A stretch of DNA of 64,000 nucleotides from Chordicoccus furentiruminis (GTDB lineage: Bacteria; Bacillota; Clostridia; Lachnospirales; Lachnospiraceae): the NCBI RefSeq assembly GCF_019355395.1, contig NZ_CP048829.1, forward strand, positions 434,001-498,000, in the 5' to 3' direction. The position numbers were made by a program, and so were the translations under genes. The notes beneath the pieces are model-generated. The model saw only the letters and a program-made list of their open reading frames with translations. It was not told where the DNA came from and made no database searches. This document shows positions 42,603-51,691 of the stretch, in pieces. Every line of letters starts with the position of its first letter. The first letter of the stretch is position 1.

Positions 42603-43810
42603 ATGATTATATCGGCAAAACGGCTTGGAAAACGGCTTATAAGAATTATCACTGACATATTTGCCGTGATAGGTTTTATTGTCATGCTCGCCGAGGCGGC
42701 TTCGGAAATATTCGGGTATGGTGGTTTATTTGAATTCTATAAGAACTATTTTGGATGGATTATAGGCGTTATTGTTATTGGGTGTGTATGGAAGAATTGG
42801 GATCGTCTTAAAATGACTGTCAGAATTACTGATTCCCCTGATGTGACCATATCGCTCCAGATTTGCGATGCGCTGAAAGGCAAAGATGCTGTCATCATCC
42901 CGACAAACACAACATTTGATACAAAAATGGATGATGAGTTTATAAGTGAAGGTAGCATACAAGGTCAATATCAGCTAAAGTATTTTAAAAAAGGCTGTTA
43001 GATCTGGATAAAAAGATTACAGATGGTTTGGACGGAAAGGCGTATATTACGCTCAATGATGGGAGAGACTCCAAAAATAAACGATATATGATTGGCACGG
43101 TATGTAGAATCAGTGAGAAAAACAGAAGAGCCTATTTCCTTGCCGATTCTGACATAAATGCAAAAGGAATTCCAATAGATGTTGATGCCAGCGATATCTC
43201 GATGTCATTAGTGAGCCTTTGGGATACACTAGCAATTGAGGGAAATCAAGAACCATATCGAATTCCACTATTAGGCACAGGAAAAGCTAGAGCAAAGGAT
43301 GCATCAAGAAACGAAGTCGTAAGAGAAATCATTTTGAGCTTTCTTGCAGCAACGAAGGAACATAAGATTACTGAAAGCTTAACTATCTGTATACATCCTA
43401 AAGACTTTGACAAAATAGACTGGGACGCTTTATGTGAATTCTTAAAATATGAAAGCCAATATACAAATTTAAAACCTATGTTTTCAAAACCTTCCGGAGT
43501 AGAAGAAAAAACGCCTTCTGTCGTTAAACTTAGAGATAAAGAAATAGAGGATGATACCTCTGAGTATGATCCTGATAATACTGTAGTACCTCATCTGCAG
43601 GATCTGGTTTTAACAGAAAAAGAGAAATTGATGATAACAATTCTCCAAGGGAACGAGATGAAAAAAACAGAAGTTGCTGCTGCAATGGGATTAACGATGA
43701 ACGCAACAACAAGAATTCTTAGTAAATTGCAATCAGCAGGGCTTGTCCAGTCCAAAGGAGGAGCAAGGAATTTGGTTTATTCTGCTTCTGTCAATAAGAC
43801 TGATTCATGA
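42603..43810 (+). pseudogene. thsA: type II Thoeris ThsA-like effector (TM-macro-winged helix), frameshifted
   Basis: The first frame (42603-43001; TTG at 42591 is an alternative start) encodes two membrane helices (ITDIFAVIGFIVMLAEAAS; GWIIGVIVIGCVWKNW) and the start of a macro domain (ALKGKDAVIIPTNTTFDTKM). After the A6 run at 42987-42992, the continuing frame encodes LLDLDKKITDGLDGK and the rest to 43810, with the macro core RIPLLGTGKARAKDAS. The C-terminal winged helix runs from LTEKEKLMITILQGNEMKKT to the end. One extra A restores about 403 codons. Inactive, phase-variable, or restored by slippage. Confidence 0.75.
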
Positions 43811-44164
43811 AAAGAGCAACTGATGCCTCATCTTATGCCTTGCTATAATAAAGCACAAGAAAAAGCACAAGTTGTATGCGTAATCGTGAGTTCTTTACGT
43901 AGTCTCCTCCGCTCTCGACACCCCGCCCACAGGCGCAGTGGTTCCAGGGGTGAACAGGCACGCCGGGCGGCAAGCAGGCATCGGCATTTCGCAGACCCCT
44001 TATTCCTTGTGTGTAGCGTAAAATAAAAGTACCCGGAATCGGAAACAAAATTCCCCAGTTTCAGAAGGGGAAATCCCCGAAATCGGAAAGGGACATGTTG
44101 TAGCAAACAAACCAATCATTTATCCTTTGTCTAAGCACGACCAAAGGCAAAGGAGGAAAGGAAG
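43811..44164. other. noncoding: island right end and IS21 left end
   Basis: No gene is seen. Holds the 91-bp right repeat arm (43919-44009) and the IS21 left end from 44010, with two related blocks GGAATCGGAAACAAAATTCC and GGAAATCCCCGAAATCGGAA that are likely IstA binding sites. Confidence 0.7.
43919..44009 (-). repeat. 91-bp inverted repeat, right arm
   Basis: Perfect inverted copy of 39742-39832. It stops exactly where IS21 begins, so its outer edge may have been cut by the IS21 insertion and the original repeat may have been longer. Confidence 0.92.
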
Positions 44165-45640
44165 ATGCTGACTATGTCCCAAATCAATGATATCAGAGAT
44201 TTGAGCCGAAAGGGATATGGGATTTCCAAAATATCATCCCTCACAGGAAAGGATCGCAAGACGATCCGTAAATACCTTGAACAAGACGACTTCTCACCGG
44301 AGCCGCCTGTGGCGAAATCCAGAACATCCATCGTCACGCCGTACATTGATATCATCACGGAATGGCTTGAGGAGGACCAGAAACACTGGTCCAAGCAGCG
44401 GCATACTGCCAAGCGCATCCACGAACGCCTGCAGGAGGAATACGGTTTTACCGGAAGCTATGATTCTGTCCAGAAATTCGTGCACAGAATCCGGACCGAT
44501 ATCCAAACCAAAGGAACACAAGAACTCGTCTGGGAGCCCGGCTGCGCACAGGTTGACTTCGGAGAGGCGGATTTCAATGAGGATACCGAATGCGTCCGCC
44601 GGAAATACCTTACCGTATCCTTCCCATTCAGCAACGACGGATATAACCAGGTATTTCGGGGCGAAACTGCCGAATGCGTCTGCCAGGGGCTTCAGGATAT
44701 CTTCAACTACATTGGGGGTGTCCCTTCGCTTCTTGTGTTCGACAACGCAACCGGCGTTGGCCGCAGGGTCATGGATAAGATCCATGAGACCGAGCTGTTT
44801 GCCCGGTTCCGTGCCCATTACGGGTTCCGTATCCGGTTCTGCAATCCGCATGCCGGATACGAGAAGGGCAACGTCGAGAATAAAGTAGGTACAAGCCGGC
44901 GGAACCTGTTTGTTCCTGTTCCCACATACCACGACATCGAAGAGTTCAACCGCGGCCTTCTTGGCCAGCATGCAAAGAAAGCGGCAGAAGCCCACTATAA
45001 GAAGGGCACTACGATATCAGAGCTCTTTGAAGAAGATAAGAAGCATTTCCTCCCGCTTCCGGCAAAACCGTTCAATGTATGCCGGTATGAGACCTGCAAG
45101 GCCGACGGATATGGAAAGATCTGCCTTGATGGCAGACATTTTTACTCCACCAAGCCCGAAAACCACAACCAGAAGGTCATGGTCGGCATCCGCGCCCATT
45201 ACATAGACATCCTGGAACCAAACGGCGGTCTTCTGGTCCGCCACAGGCGTCAATATGGGGAAAAACGTACCGATCTTACGGATTACAGTACATCGCTTGA
45301 GATGCTCTCAAAGAATATCGGTGCCTGGCCGAACAGCGGATTTCGGAAGGACGCACCGGAACTGATCCGGGAGTACGTTGACAGCCAGCCCCGTGCAGGG
45401 CGCAAATCCTGTATCCGGATGCTAAGCAGCCTGTCAAAACAGTACGGCTATGAGGCAGCTGTAAACGCGCTGGAGCTCGCCATCAAAGGCAACAGTGTCA
45501 ACAAGTCGGATACCGCCATTCTCGCGGCGCGTATCACCGGATACGGCATTGATACTCCGCCGGAACCCGGCCCGTCACTTGTTGTTTATGACCAGGCCTT
45601 TCTGCCCAACCAGGCCACAGACAAGGAGGCGGCATCATGA
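44165..45640 (+). CDS. istA: IS21 transposase IstA
   Basis: 491 aa. N-terminal HTH (INDIRDLSRKGYGISKISSLTGKDRKTIRKYL). Integrase core with QVDFGEADF (first Asp), LLVFDNATGVG (second Asp) and NPHAGYEKGNVENKVG (Glu). Typical IstA length. AGGAGG precedes the start; its end overlaps istB by ATGA, as usual in IS21. Confidence 0.95.
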   Translation: MLTMSQINDIRDLSRKGYGISKISSLTGKDRKTIRKYLEQDDFSPEPPVAKSRTSIVTPYIDIITEWLEEDQKHWSKQRHTAKRIHERLQEEYGFTGSYDSVQKFVHRIRTDIQTKGTQELVWEPGCAQVDFGEADFNEDTECVRRKYLTVSFPFSNDGYNQVFRGETAECVCQGLQDIFNYIGGVPSLLVFDNATGVGRRVMDKIHETELFARFRAHYGFRIRFCNPHAGYEKGNVENKVGTSRRNLFVPVPTYHDIEEFNRGLLGQHAKKAAEAHYKKGTTISELFEEDKKHFLPLPAKPFNVCRYETCKADGYGKICLDGRHFYSTKPENHNQKVMVGIRAHYIDILEPNGGLLVRHRRQYGEKRTDLTDYSTSLEMLSKNIGAWPNSGFRKDAPELIREYVDSQPRAGRKSCIRMLSSLSKQYGYEAAVNALELAIKGNSVNKSDTAILAARITGYGIDTPPEPGPSLVVYDQAFLPNQATDKEAAS

Positions 45641-46437
45641 TCACGGCAATCGCCAGAACTGAGATGGAAGAAAGCATACAAGCCTGTTGCAAGTCCCTGT
45701 TTCTTACTTCCGCGATCCCGGAGTTCATCAAGGAAGACGGCACGCCGAAGCAGATCGAATATCTTGCGGCTGCCCTCCGAAAAGAAGTTGTCCGCAGGGA
45801 CGAGAACAAGCGCGAACGTCTGGTCAAACGCGCCCGGTTCCCGGTTTATAAAACGTTCGACGGATATGAATACCGCTGTGTAAAACTTCCGCCGGCGCTA
45901 TCCAAAGAAGATCTGGAAGCTGTCCGTTTCATAGAGCATAAGCATAACCTTGTCCTTTATGGGCCCGTAGGTGTTGGCAAGACCCATATGGCGATCGCCG
46001 CCGGCGTGAATGCCTGCCGGAAAGGATACAAGGTGCGCTTTTATACAGTGACGGAACTTGTCCTGAAACTGGCAGAGGCCAGGAAGAATGGAACGCTCGA
46101 GAGGCTCCGCAGTGATCTGAACTCCCTTGATCTGCTAATTCTGGATGAGTGGGGATATGTCCCGGTAGACCGTGACGGATCCCAGCTCCTGTTCCGCGTA
46201 ATATCAGACAGTTATGAGAGCAAAAGCCTCATTCTTACTACCAATCTGGAATTCTCTAAATGGGGCAGCATATTTACTGATGACCAGATGGCCGCGGCGA
46301 TGATTGACCGTCTTGTCCATCACGGGCATCTGCTCCTCTTCGAAGGAAACAGCTACCGTATGGAGCATGCGCTGATGAAGCAGACGGCACGCCAGCCTGG
46401 AGCGGGCGTTGTCAAGGGGACAGACCGCTTGACGTGA
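45637..46437 (+). CDS. istB: IS21 helper ATPase IstB
   Basis: 266 aa. AAA+ ATPase related to DnaA/DnaC: Walker A LYGPVGVGKTHMAIA, Walker B LLILDEWGYVPVD, sensor region LILTTNLEFSKW. Helps IstA choose target DNA. Complete length. Confidence 0.95.
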   Translation: MITAIARTEMEESIQACCKSLFLTSAIPEFIKEDGTPKQIEYLAAALRKEVVRRDENKRERLVKRARFPVYKTFDGYEYRCVKLPPALSKEDLEAVRFIEHKHNLVLYGPVGVGKTHMAIAAGVNACRKGYKVRFYTVTELVLKLAEARKNGTLERLRSDLNSLDLLILDEWGYVPVDRDGSQLLFRVISDSYESKSLILTTNLEFSKWGSIFTDDQMAAAMIDRLVHHGHLLLFEGNSYRMEHALMKQTARQPGAGVVKGTDRLT

Positions 46438-46743
46438 AGCGGCCGGGCAGTCCCTGAAAAAGAGGCACAGAAAATCCTCAGCCGCGGAAAACAGTTCCAT
46501 TCTCTGCCCGACGATGGGCAGGCCTCGGCGGAACCCAGATGAGGAGAAATCATGCCACTTTCCGAAACTGAGGAATTCCCAATACGAAACTGGGGAATTT
46601 TCCTTCCGATTTTGGGGATTTCTTATTGACAAAACACATCCTTGCCCACACCGGCTATAATGAACCCATAAATTGAGACAGTAAAATGCTTGTTTCTAAG
46701 TTGGATTTCATCTACCATCAAACACAAGATAGGAGTCCAACTT
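46438..46743. other. noncoding: IS21 right end and IS3 left end
   Basis: No gene. Contains the IS21 end repeats to 46631, a 42-bp gap, then the IS3 left end with TAAGTTGGATTTC (46697-46709), matched inversely at 48019-48031. Confidence 0.7.
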
Positions 46744-47865
46744 ATGGCAAGGCAGCAACACACACCTGAGGAGAAAGCGAAGCTCGTACTGGAGGCGATC
46801 AGAGGCGAAAGAACCATTAATGAAATCGCATCCGACAACAATATCCATCCCAACATGCTTTCCAAGTGGAAGCGAGATGCCGAAAACCGGCTGTACACCC
46901 TTTTCCAGGATACCTCCGCCAAAGAGCGGAAAGCAAAGAAGGAGCAAGAGGCCGAAATTGAAGAACTTTATGCCCGGATCGGCAAGCTCACTACTCAGAA
47001 TGAGTGGTTGAAAAAAAATCTGGTTTCTGAGTTGTCTATTTCAGAGAGACGGCTGCTTGTAGATATGGAAGGCGCAGACCTTCCGATATCTATGCAGGCA
47101 GAACTCCTGGATCTTAACAGATCAGGGCTGTACTACAGACCAGTACCACCGTCGACGGATGACCTGAATATCAAACTGCACATTGACAAGATCTATACTG
47201 CTCACCCTGAATATGGATATCGGCGGATATGCTGGTGGCTTAATAATAAGGACATGATCCTCATTAATCATAAAGCCGTGCTGCGCCATATGCAGGAGAT
47301 GGGGATTCAGGCAATCTATCCACGACAGAATACGAGTAAACCGGAACCCGGCCATAAAATATACCCGTATCTACTGAAAGGCCTGAAAATCGACCATCCG
47401 AATCATGTCTGGTCTATCGATATTACCTACATCCCGGTGAAAACGGACTGGCTTTATTTGGTTGCCATAATTGACTGGTTTTCCCGCTTCGTCCTCCACT
47501 GGGAAATGGACGATAACATGGAAATCGACTTTATCCTTGATACCAGCCGAAAAGCATTGAAGATCGCCAATCCCGAGATCATGAACTCTGATCAGGGGAG
47601 CCACTTCACCAGCCCTCAGTACACCAGACTGTTTCTTGATGCTGGATCCAGGATCAGCATGGATCATCGTGGCCGTGCCTATGATAACATCTTCGTAGAG
47701 CGTCTCTGGAGAACCATCAAATATGAGGAGGTCTACGTGAAGGCTTATGAAACCCCACGTGAGGCGCGTATAGGAATTAACAGTTACATGCGGTACTATA
47801 ACCATGAACGTCCTCATTCACGGCTCGGATATCGTACACCGGAAGAGATTTACTGGGGCAGGTAA
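46744..47865 (+). CDS. IS3-family transposase, fused OrfAB
   Basis: 373 aa from the ATG at 46744 (MARQQHTPEEKAKLVLEAIR). N-terminal HTH and Leu-zipper part (OrfA-like, 1-100) runs without frameshift into the integrase core: DITYIPVKTDWLY (Asp), MNSDQGSHFTS (Asp), DNIFVERLWRTIKYEE (Glu). Most IS3 members make this fusion by -1 frameshifting; here it is encoded in one frame. Confidence 0.92.
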   Translation: MARQQHTPEEKAKLVLEAIRGERTINEIASDNNIHPNMLSKWKRDAENRLYTLFQDTSAKERKAKKEQEAEIEELYARIGKLTTQNEWLKKNLVSELSISERRLLVDMEGADLPISMQAELLDLNRSGLYYRPVPPSTDDLNIKLHIDKIYTAHPEYGYRRICWWLNNKDMILINHKAVLRHMQEMGIQAIYPRQNTSKPEPGHKIYPYLLKGLKIDHPNHVWSIDITYIPVKTDWLYLVAIIDWFSRFVLHWEMDDNMEIDFILDTSRKALKIANPEIMNSDQGSHFTSPQYTRLFLDAGSRISMDHRGRAYDNIFVERLWRTIKYEEVYVKAYETPREARIGINSYMRYYNHERPHSRLGYRTPEEIYWGR

Positions 47866-47895
47866 CTTCAAACCTATCTCTCCCTCCCCAAGAGG

Positions 47896-47979
47896 ATAAG
47901 CGTGGATATCTGAGCTGTAAAGGGTTCCTTCGGAAGCCGCAAGCGGCAAACCCTTGACAGCTCAGATACCCACACTTAT
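47896..47979 (+). repeat. long imperfect palindrome downstream of the IS3 gene
   Basis: Arms of about 31 bp (47896-47926 and 47949-47979) with three mismatches, centred on CCTTCGGAAGCCGCAAGCGG. A further outer match TCTCTCCCT (47876) / AGGGAGAGA (47990) extends it to about 120 bp. Could stop transcription from the IS or block read-through into it. Confidence 0.75.
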
Positions 47980-48047
47980 GAGTCACCTAAGGGAGAGAAA
48001 GGGTGGGTGTTTCCTCCGGAAATCCAACTTATCCTTAGATGAGTAAG

Positions 48048-49808
48048 AAAGTAGCACTACACTCATCAAAATATACTTAATGTCTTTGTTTTGCCGCTAT
48101 GTATTGCATTATTGAAAGCTATGCAGTATCATATATGTAGTTCTATCAAATACTACAAATTGCATTGGAGTACTGCATGGCCTTCATTAAAGCACAAAAA
48201 ATTGTTCGTGATGACTCCGGAAGGATCATCAGTGGTTCAGCATCTATCGTGGACGCTGTCTATGTCCGTACCGGGAACAGCGCACACAGCAGACAGCAGG
48301 TCCGTGAGAAACTTGGCAGGGTCCTGTACTTAACTGATGACCGGAAAGCGGGCATTTTTCTGTCACCGACCAGGGGACTGATCGGGTATGATGCCCGTTC
48401 GGACAGCTTTTCTTCTGTAGAAAAAGATGATCCCCGCATCAATGGAGAGACTTTGTTCCCCCAGACTGAAATCCACACTGTTTTCGGTGATGCCTATCTG
48501 CTGCTTCGTTTTTTGGAAAAATGCGGTCTGCTTTCTGTTTTACGGAGCGTTTTTCCGAAAGATGAAGCTTATGAACGCATGCTGTGCCATATCCTGCACG
48601 GCATCCTGAAGGATGGATCGAGGATCAGCTGCGACAACTTCATCCTGAAATCCTTCGCTTCTTACCTGTTTCCGGATGTACCCATTCCATCGCTGCATTC
48701 GGATACGAGATTTTTCAGCATGCTCGGAGATGACCGGGTAAAAGTATCGTTCTTTCAGACCTTTGTAGCCGCCATGCAGAAGAAAGACCCGGATTTCGGA
48801 AAAGGCTGCTATGTTGATTCAACACCGCTGCCAAACGATATAGATGACAATCCGTTTAATGCTCTTTGCTGCCATGGTGTGGACTCATCAGAGGTCATGA
48901 CCCGCCTGATCCTTGTACTGGATGAGAAGAGCGGACTTCCTGTCTGGTACGACATCATCCCCGGCAATGTCCTTGACATCAATACTGTCATGACGGTGGT
49001 AAATGATGTGGCTGACAGTCTCGGGATCGTAATTGAATCCCTTGTTCTGGATGCCGGTTATGTTTCCAGAGAACTGGTAGGCGCTTTTCATATCGGTACA
49101 GAAAAGACGATCATCGGAAGGATGCCTGCCCGGAAAGGGTATCCATATAAAACCCTTTACTGGGAGGTGAAGGACCTGATCGGCAAAGGGAAGTATGCAT
49201 TTGTCAGAAAACATCATACATACTTTGGCTTCCGCAAGGAGATCGAACTATTTGGCCAGAAAGAGTATGCCTATATATATGTAGATCAATACAATGCTCT
49301 GAAGCGTTTCAGCGACTACCTGAGCGAACATGAAGATGAGTACGCTGCTATGAAGGTGAAGGACAAGGACTGGATGACTGTAAAATATGGTTATTTCGTC
49401 CTCGTCTCCAACCTGGACCTGAATCCCAAAGAGCTGCTGACTGAATATTTCGGCCGGACAGATATCGAAGTAGTATTCAAGACCAGTAAAGAATACCTTG
49501 ATCTGCTCCCTCTTTCCAAGTGGACAGATCAAACAGTCAGAGGTAAGATCCTGCATGATATCATCAATACGATTTGCCTTCTGAAACTCCGCAAACAGCT
49601 TCTTCCTTCCGGAAGATCTGTCAGTGAGATCGTCGGCAGATGTCAGTCTCTCATGTGTTTCAGGAACAACACGGGTATTGTTACAGTGGAAACACCGTCA
49701 AAGCAGGTAAAAGAGTACTTCAGGCTGCTTCATACAGATGTACCGGCCCATATAGATTTGGGTAAGTTTACGTCAACTGTTATGACTGCAAAAATGTAGT
49801 GCTACTTT
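48048..49808 (+). mobile_element. IS4/IS1634-like element, second type
   Basis: About 1761 bp bounded by perfect 14-bp inverted repeats AAAGTAGCACTACA (48048) and TGTAGTGCTACTTT (49795-49808). No clear target duplication in the flanks. It directly abuts the IS3 remnant. Confidence 0.85.
48177..49799 (+). CDS. IS4-superfamily DDE transposase
   Basis: 540 aa from the ATG at 48177 (MAFIKAQKIVRDDSGR), which has GGAG 8 bp upstream. Features: KGCYVDSTPLPNDID (first Asp), ESLVLDAGYVSRELVG (second Asp), and YFGRTDIEVVFKTSKEYLDL (third acid region). Differs clearly from the transposase at 36.4 and 57.1 kb but has the same overall plan. Its stop lies inside the right inverted repeat. Confidence 0.88.
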   Translation: MAFIKAQKIVRDDSGRIISGSASIVDAVYVRTGNSAHSRQQVREKLGRVLYLTDDRKAGIFLSPTRGLIGYDARSDSFSSVEKDDPRINGETLFPQTEIHTVFGDAYLLLRFLEKCGLLSVLRSVFPKDEAYERMLCHILHGILKDGSRISCDNFILKSFASYLFPDVPIPSLHSDTRFFSMLGDDRVKVSFFQTFVAAMQKKDPDFGKGCYVDSTPLPNDIDDNPFNALCCHGVDSSEVMTRLILVLDEKSGLPVWYDIIPGNVLDINTVMTVVNDVADSLGIVIESLVLDAGYVSRELVGAFHIGTEKTIIGRMPARKGYPYKTLYWEVKDLIGKGKYAFVRKHHTYFGFRKEIELFGQKEYAYIYVDQYNALKRFSDYLSEHEDEYAAMKVKDKDWMTVKYGYFVLVSNLDLNPKELLTEYFGRTDIEVVFKTSKEYLDLLPLSKWTDQTVRGKILHDIINTICLLKLRKQLLPSGRSVSEIVGRCQSLMCFRNNTGIVTVETPSKQVKEYFRLLHTDVPAHIDLGKFTSTVMTAKM

Positions 49809-50312
49809 TGCTATCATTTAAGGCTTATTTTTACAAAAAATTTGTCTTGACAGAGGGGTTCACTTTAATCTCCCTCTGGCATGATTCACATTTGATTTCA
49901 CCTGTTATTATCATATCGAATTTCTCGCTTATTATTTCAACTCTCGTCAGCCGATGATCACAACTACTCCTTTTTGGGAACTCATCCTGTAGTTGTCCGT
50001 CCGAGTATCGCTTTTCCCTGATCAAATGCACCACATCTGGCACCGATCAGATTATGCCGTTCTTCTGAACCTGAATGAAAATAATAACCACAGCACTCGG
50101 ATCAGCAAAGGCTATAGATGTTATTTCGAAGGACACACCGTGTTTCCTAATGTTCTTCTGGTTCTTCTCCTCATCGTACTGTATTATCATTCAGCACCTC
50201 CGGAGTTGCACCAAAGAAATGCTCTTGTGCTGATGAACTCCTAAAGCCATATTTCAGACCCTGGGGAAGTATTTCTCTTTAATCCGCTATATGTCCTTTC
50301 GACCGGATCACG
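49809..50312. other. intergenic region without supported gene
   Basis: A minus-strand frame at 49831-50043 encodes 70 aa with a CESC motif (FDMIITGEIKCESCQREIKV), but it lacks a clear ribosome binding site and may be a gene fragment. The remainder shows nothing recognisable. Confidence 0.4.
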
Positions 50313-50590
50313 TCAATCCCTCCTGAACAAATCCCTTGTGTAGACCTTCTCTTCTACATCATCAAGCACACTATCATACCGATTCGCGATGATGGCATCT
50401 GATCCGCTCTTGAACTTTTCGATGTCGTTAACCACCAGGCTTCCGAAGAACGTTGTTCCGTCCGGTAATGTCGGCTCATAGATGATAACGGTTGCACCCT
50501 TCGCTTTCAGTCTCTTCATCACGCCCTGAATCGAACTCTGCCGGAAGTTATCGCTATTGGCTTTCATCGTCAACCGATAAACTCCGATTG
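50313..50590 (-). pseudogene. ugd: UDP-glucose 6-dehydrogenase, 3' fragment
   Basis: Encodes [20 protein letters not shown] through [14 protein letters not shown] to [15 protein letters not shown], the C-terminal UDP-binding domain of Ugd. Cut at CGATTG (50585-50590) by the recombinase/IS91-like element. Ugd oxidises UDP-glucose to UDP-glucuronate for capsule or exopolysaccharide synthesis. Confidence 0.9.
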
Positions 50591-50842
50591 AACAAAATCG
50601 CTGCGCGATGGCCTGCCTGGGCTGTGGCGCAGTTTTACGTTATTGACTAACAAAAAAGCAGTGGAAATGCTTTTCGTAATTCGGTATTGTTAAGTTACCA
50701 CACAAAACAACTGAATACGGAAAGCCCCACTGCCTATGAAAACAATAGCATTTACAGGCGTCTTCCGCAATCGGAATTATGATGCCAACGCACCTCCTGA
50801 TAGGTAGTTGTATCTGAAGACACTACTATCAAGGAGGTTTTT

Positions 50843-51691
50843 ATGTACGAAGATATTTTTACCCCGATCCGTAATGAAGCTCAAAAGCGGAACTTAAAAG
50901 AAAGTACTATCAACGCTTACTGCAATTCCGTAGACTACTTCCTGCGCACTATAAACAAAGATGTTTCTGCCCTCACAACAGATGACGTTGATGCATTCCT
51001 GACAGAAAAGCGGCTCAGCGGATTGGCGCCTCGGACTTATAATCATTATCATTCCTCAATCCGATTTTTCTATAAACGGATCCTGAAGATGAACTGGGAC
51101 GATGAAGACATTCCCAGGATGAAGCTTGACCGCTCATTGCCTACTGTTCTTTCAAGGGATGAAATACAGAGCATTATTGATCATACGCCCAACCTTAAAC
51201 ACAAAGCGATTATTGCCACCATGTATTCTTCCGGCCTGAGAGTGTCTGAAGTCGTACATCTTCATTATGACGATATATCCCGAGCTAACAGAACCATTCA
51301 TGTCCGCGAAAGCAAGAGCCGACGGGACCGATATACGATTCTTTCTGATCGCAACCTTGATTTACTGACCGAATACTGGTTTAAGTGTGGCAAGCCCAGA
51401 GACATTCTTTTCCCAAGCTCATGGACCGGAACTTATCTTGACAAGAACAGCATCAATCAGTATTTCAAGAAAAGTGCAGAAAGAGCCGGTATTACTAAAA
51501 AGGTCACCAGTCATTGCTGCCGCCACAGCTTTGCCAGTCATCTGTTTGAGGATGGTGTTGACATTAAATACATTCAGGCATTGCTTGGACATGTGGATCC
51601 AAAATCGACAGAAGTCTATATCCATGTCAGCAACAAGAGCCTTCTTGGGATCCGCAGCCCTTACGATCTGCATAAAGGCGGTGAAGCATGA
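50843..51691 (+). CDS. Xer-like tyrosine recombinase of the IS91-like element
   Basis: 282 aa; AGGAGG upstream. SAM-like N-terminus, then MYSSGLRVSEVVHLHYDD (Arg), VTSHCCRHSFASHLFEDG (His-x-x-Arg) and LLGHVDPKSTEVYIHVS (His, Tyr). Overlaps the transposase gene by ATGA. Such recombinases accompany a subset of IS91-family elements. Confidence 0.9.
   Translation: MYEDIFTPIRNEAQKRNLKESTINAYCNSVDYFLRTINKDVSALTTDDVDAFLTEKRLSGLAPRTYNHYHSSIRFFYKRILKMNWDDEDIPRMKLDRSLPTVLSRDEIQSIIDHTPNLKHKAIIATMYSSGLRVSEVVHLHYDDISRANRTIHVRESKSRRDRYTILSDRNLDLLTEYWFKCGKPRDILFPSSWTGTYLDKNSINQYFKKSAERAGITKKVTSHCCRHSFASHLFEDGVDIKYIQALLGHVDPKSTEVYIHVSNKSLLGIRSPYDLHKGGEA

Larger units (their letters stand above)
44010..46631 (+). 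mobile_element. IS21-family element
   Basis: About 2.6 kb with istA and istB. Ends TGTGTAGCG on the left and TTATTGACA on the right, TG...CA as usual. Multiple internal repeats of the type AATCGG(AA)x(A)AAATTCCCCAG occur inversely at both ends (44035-44060 and 46590-46615). No target duplication is evident, so one flank has probably been rearranged. Confidence 0.88.
46674..48047 (+). mobile_element. IS3-family element (right end probably truncated)
   Basis: Left end about TGAGACAG at 46674. Sub-terminal inverted repeat TAAGTTGGATTTC / GAAATCCAACTTA at 46697-46709 and 48019-48031. No mirror of TGAGACAG is found on the right before the next IS begins at 48048, so that end seems lost or the boundary is slightly different. 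Confidence 0.7.

Noticed and set aside
42981-43001. Programmed -1 ribosomal frameshift in the ThsA-like gene
   Set aside because: The zero-frame codons at the A6 run are TTT AAA AAA GGC, which do not make a proper slippery heptamer in that phase, and no clear pseudoknot is seen. A simple indel or transcriptional slippage is preferred.
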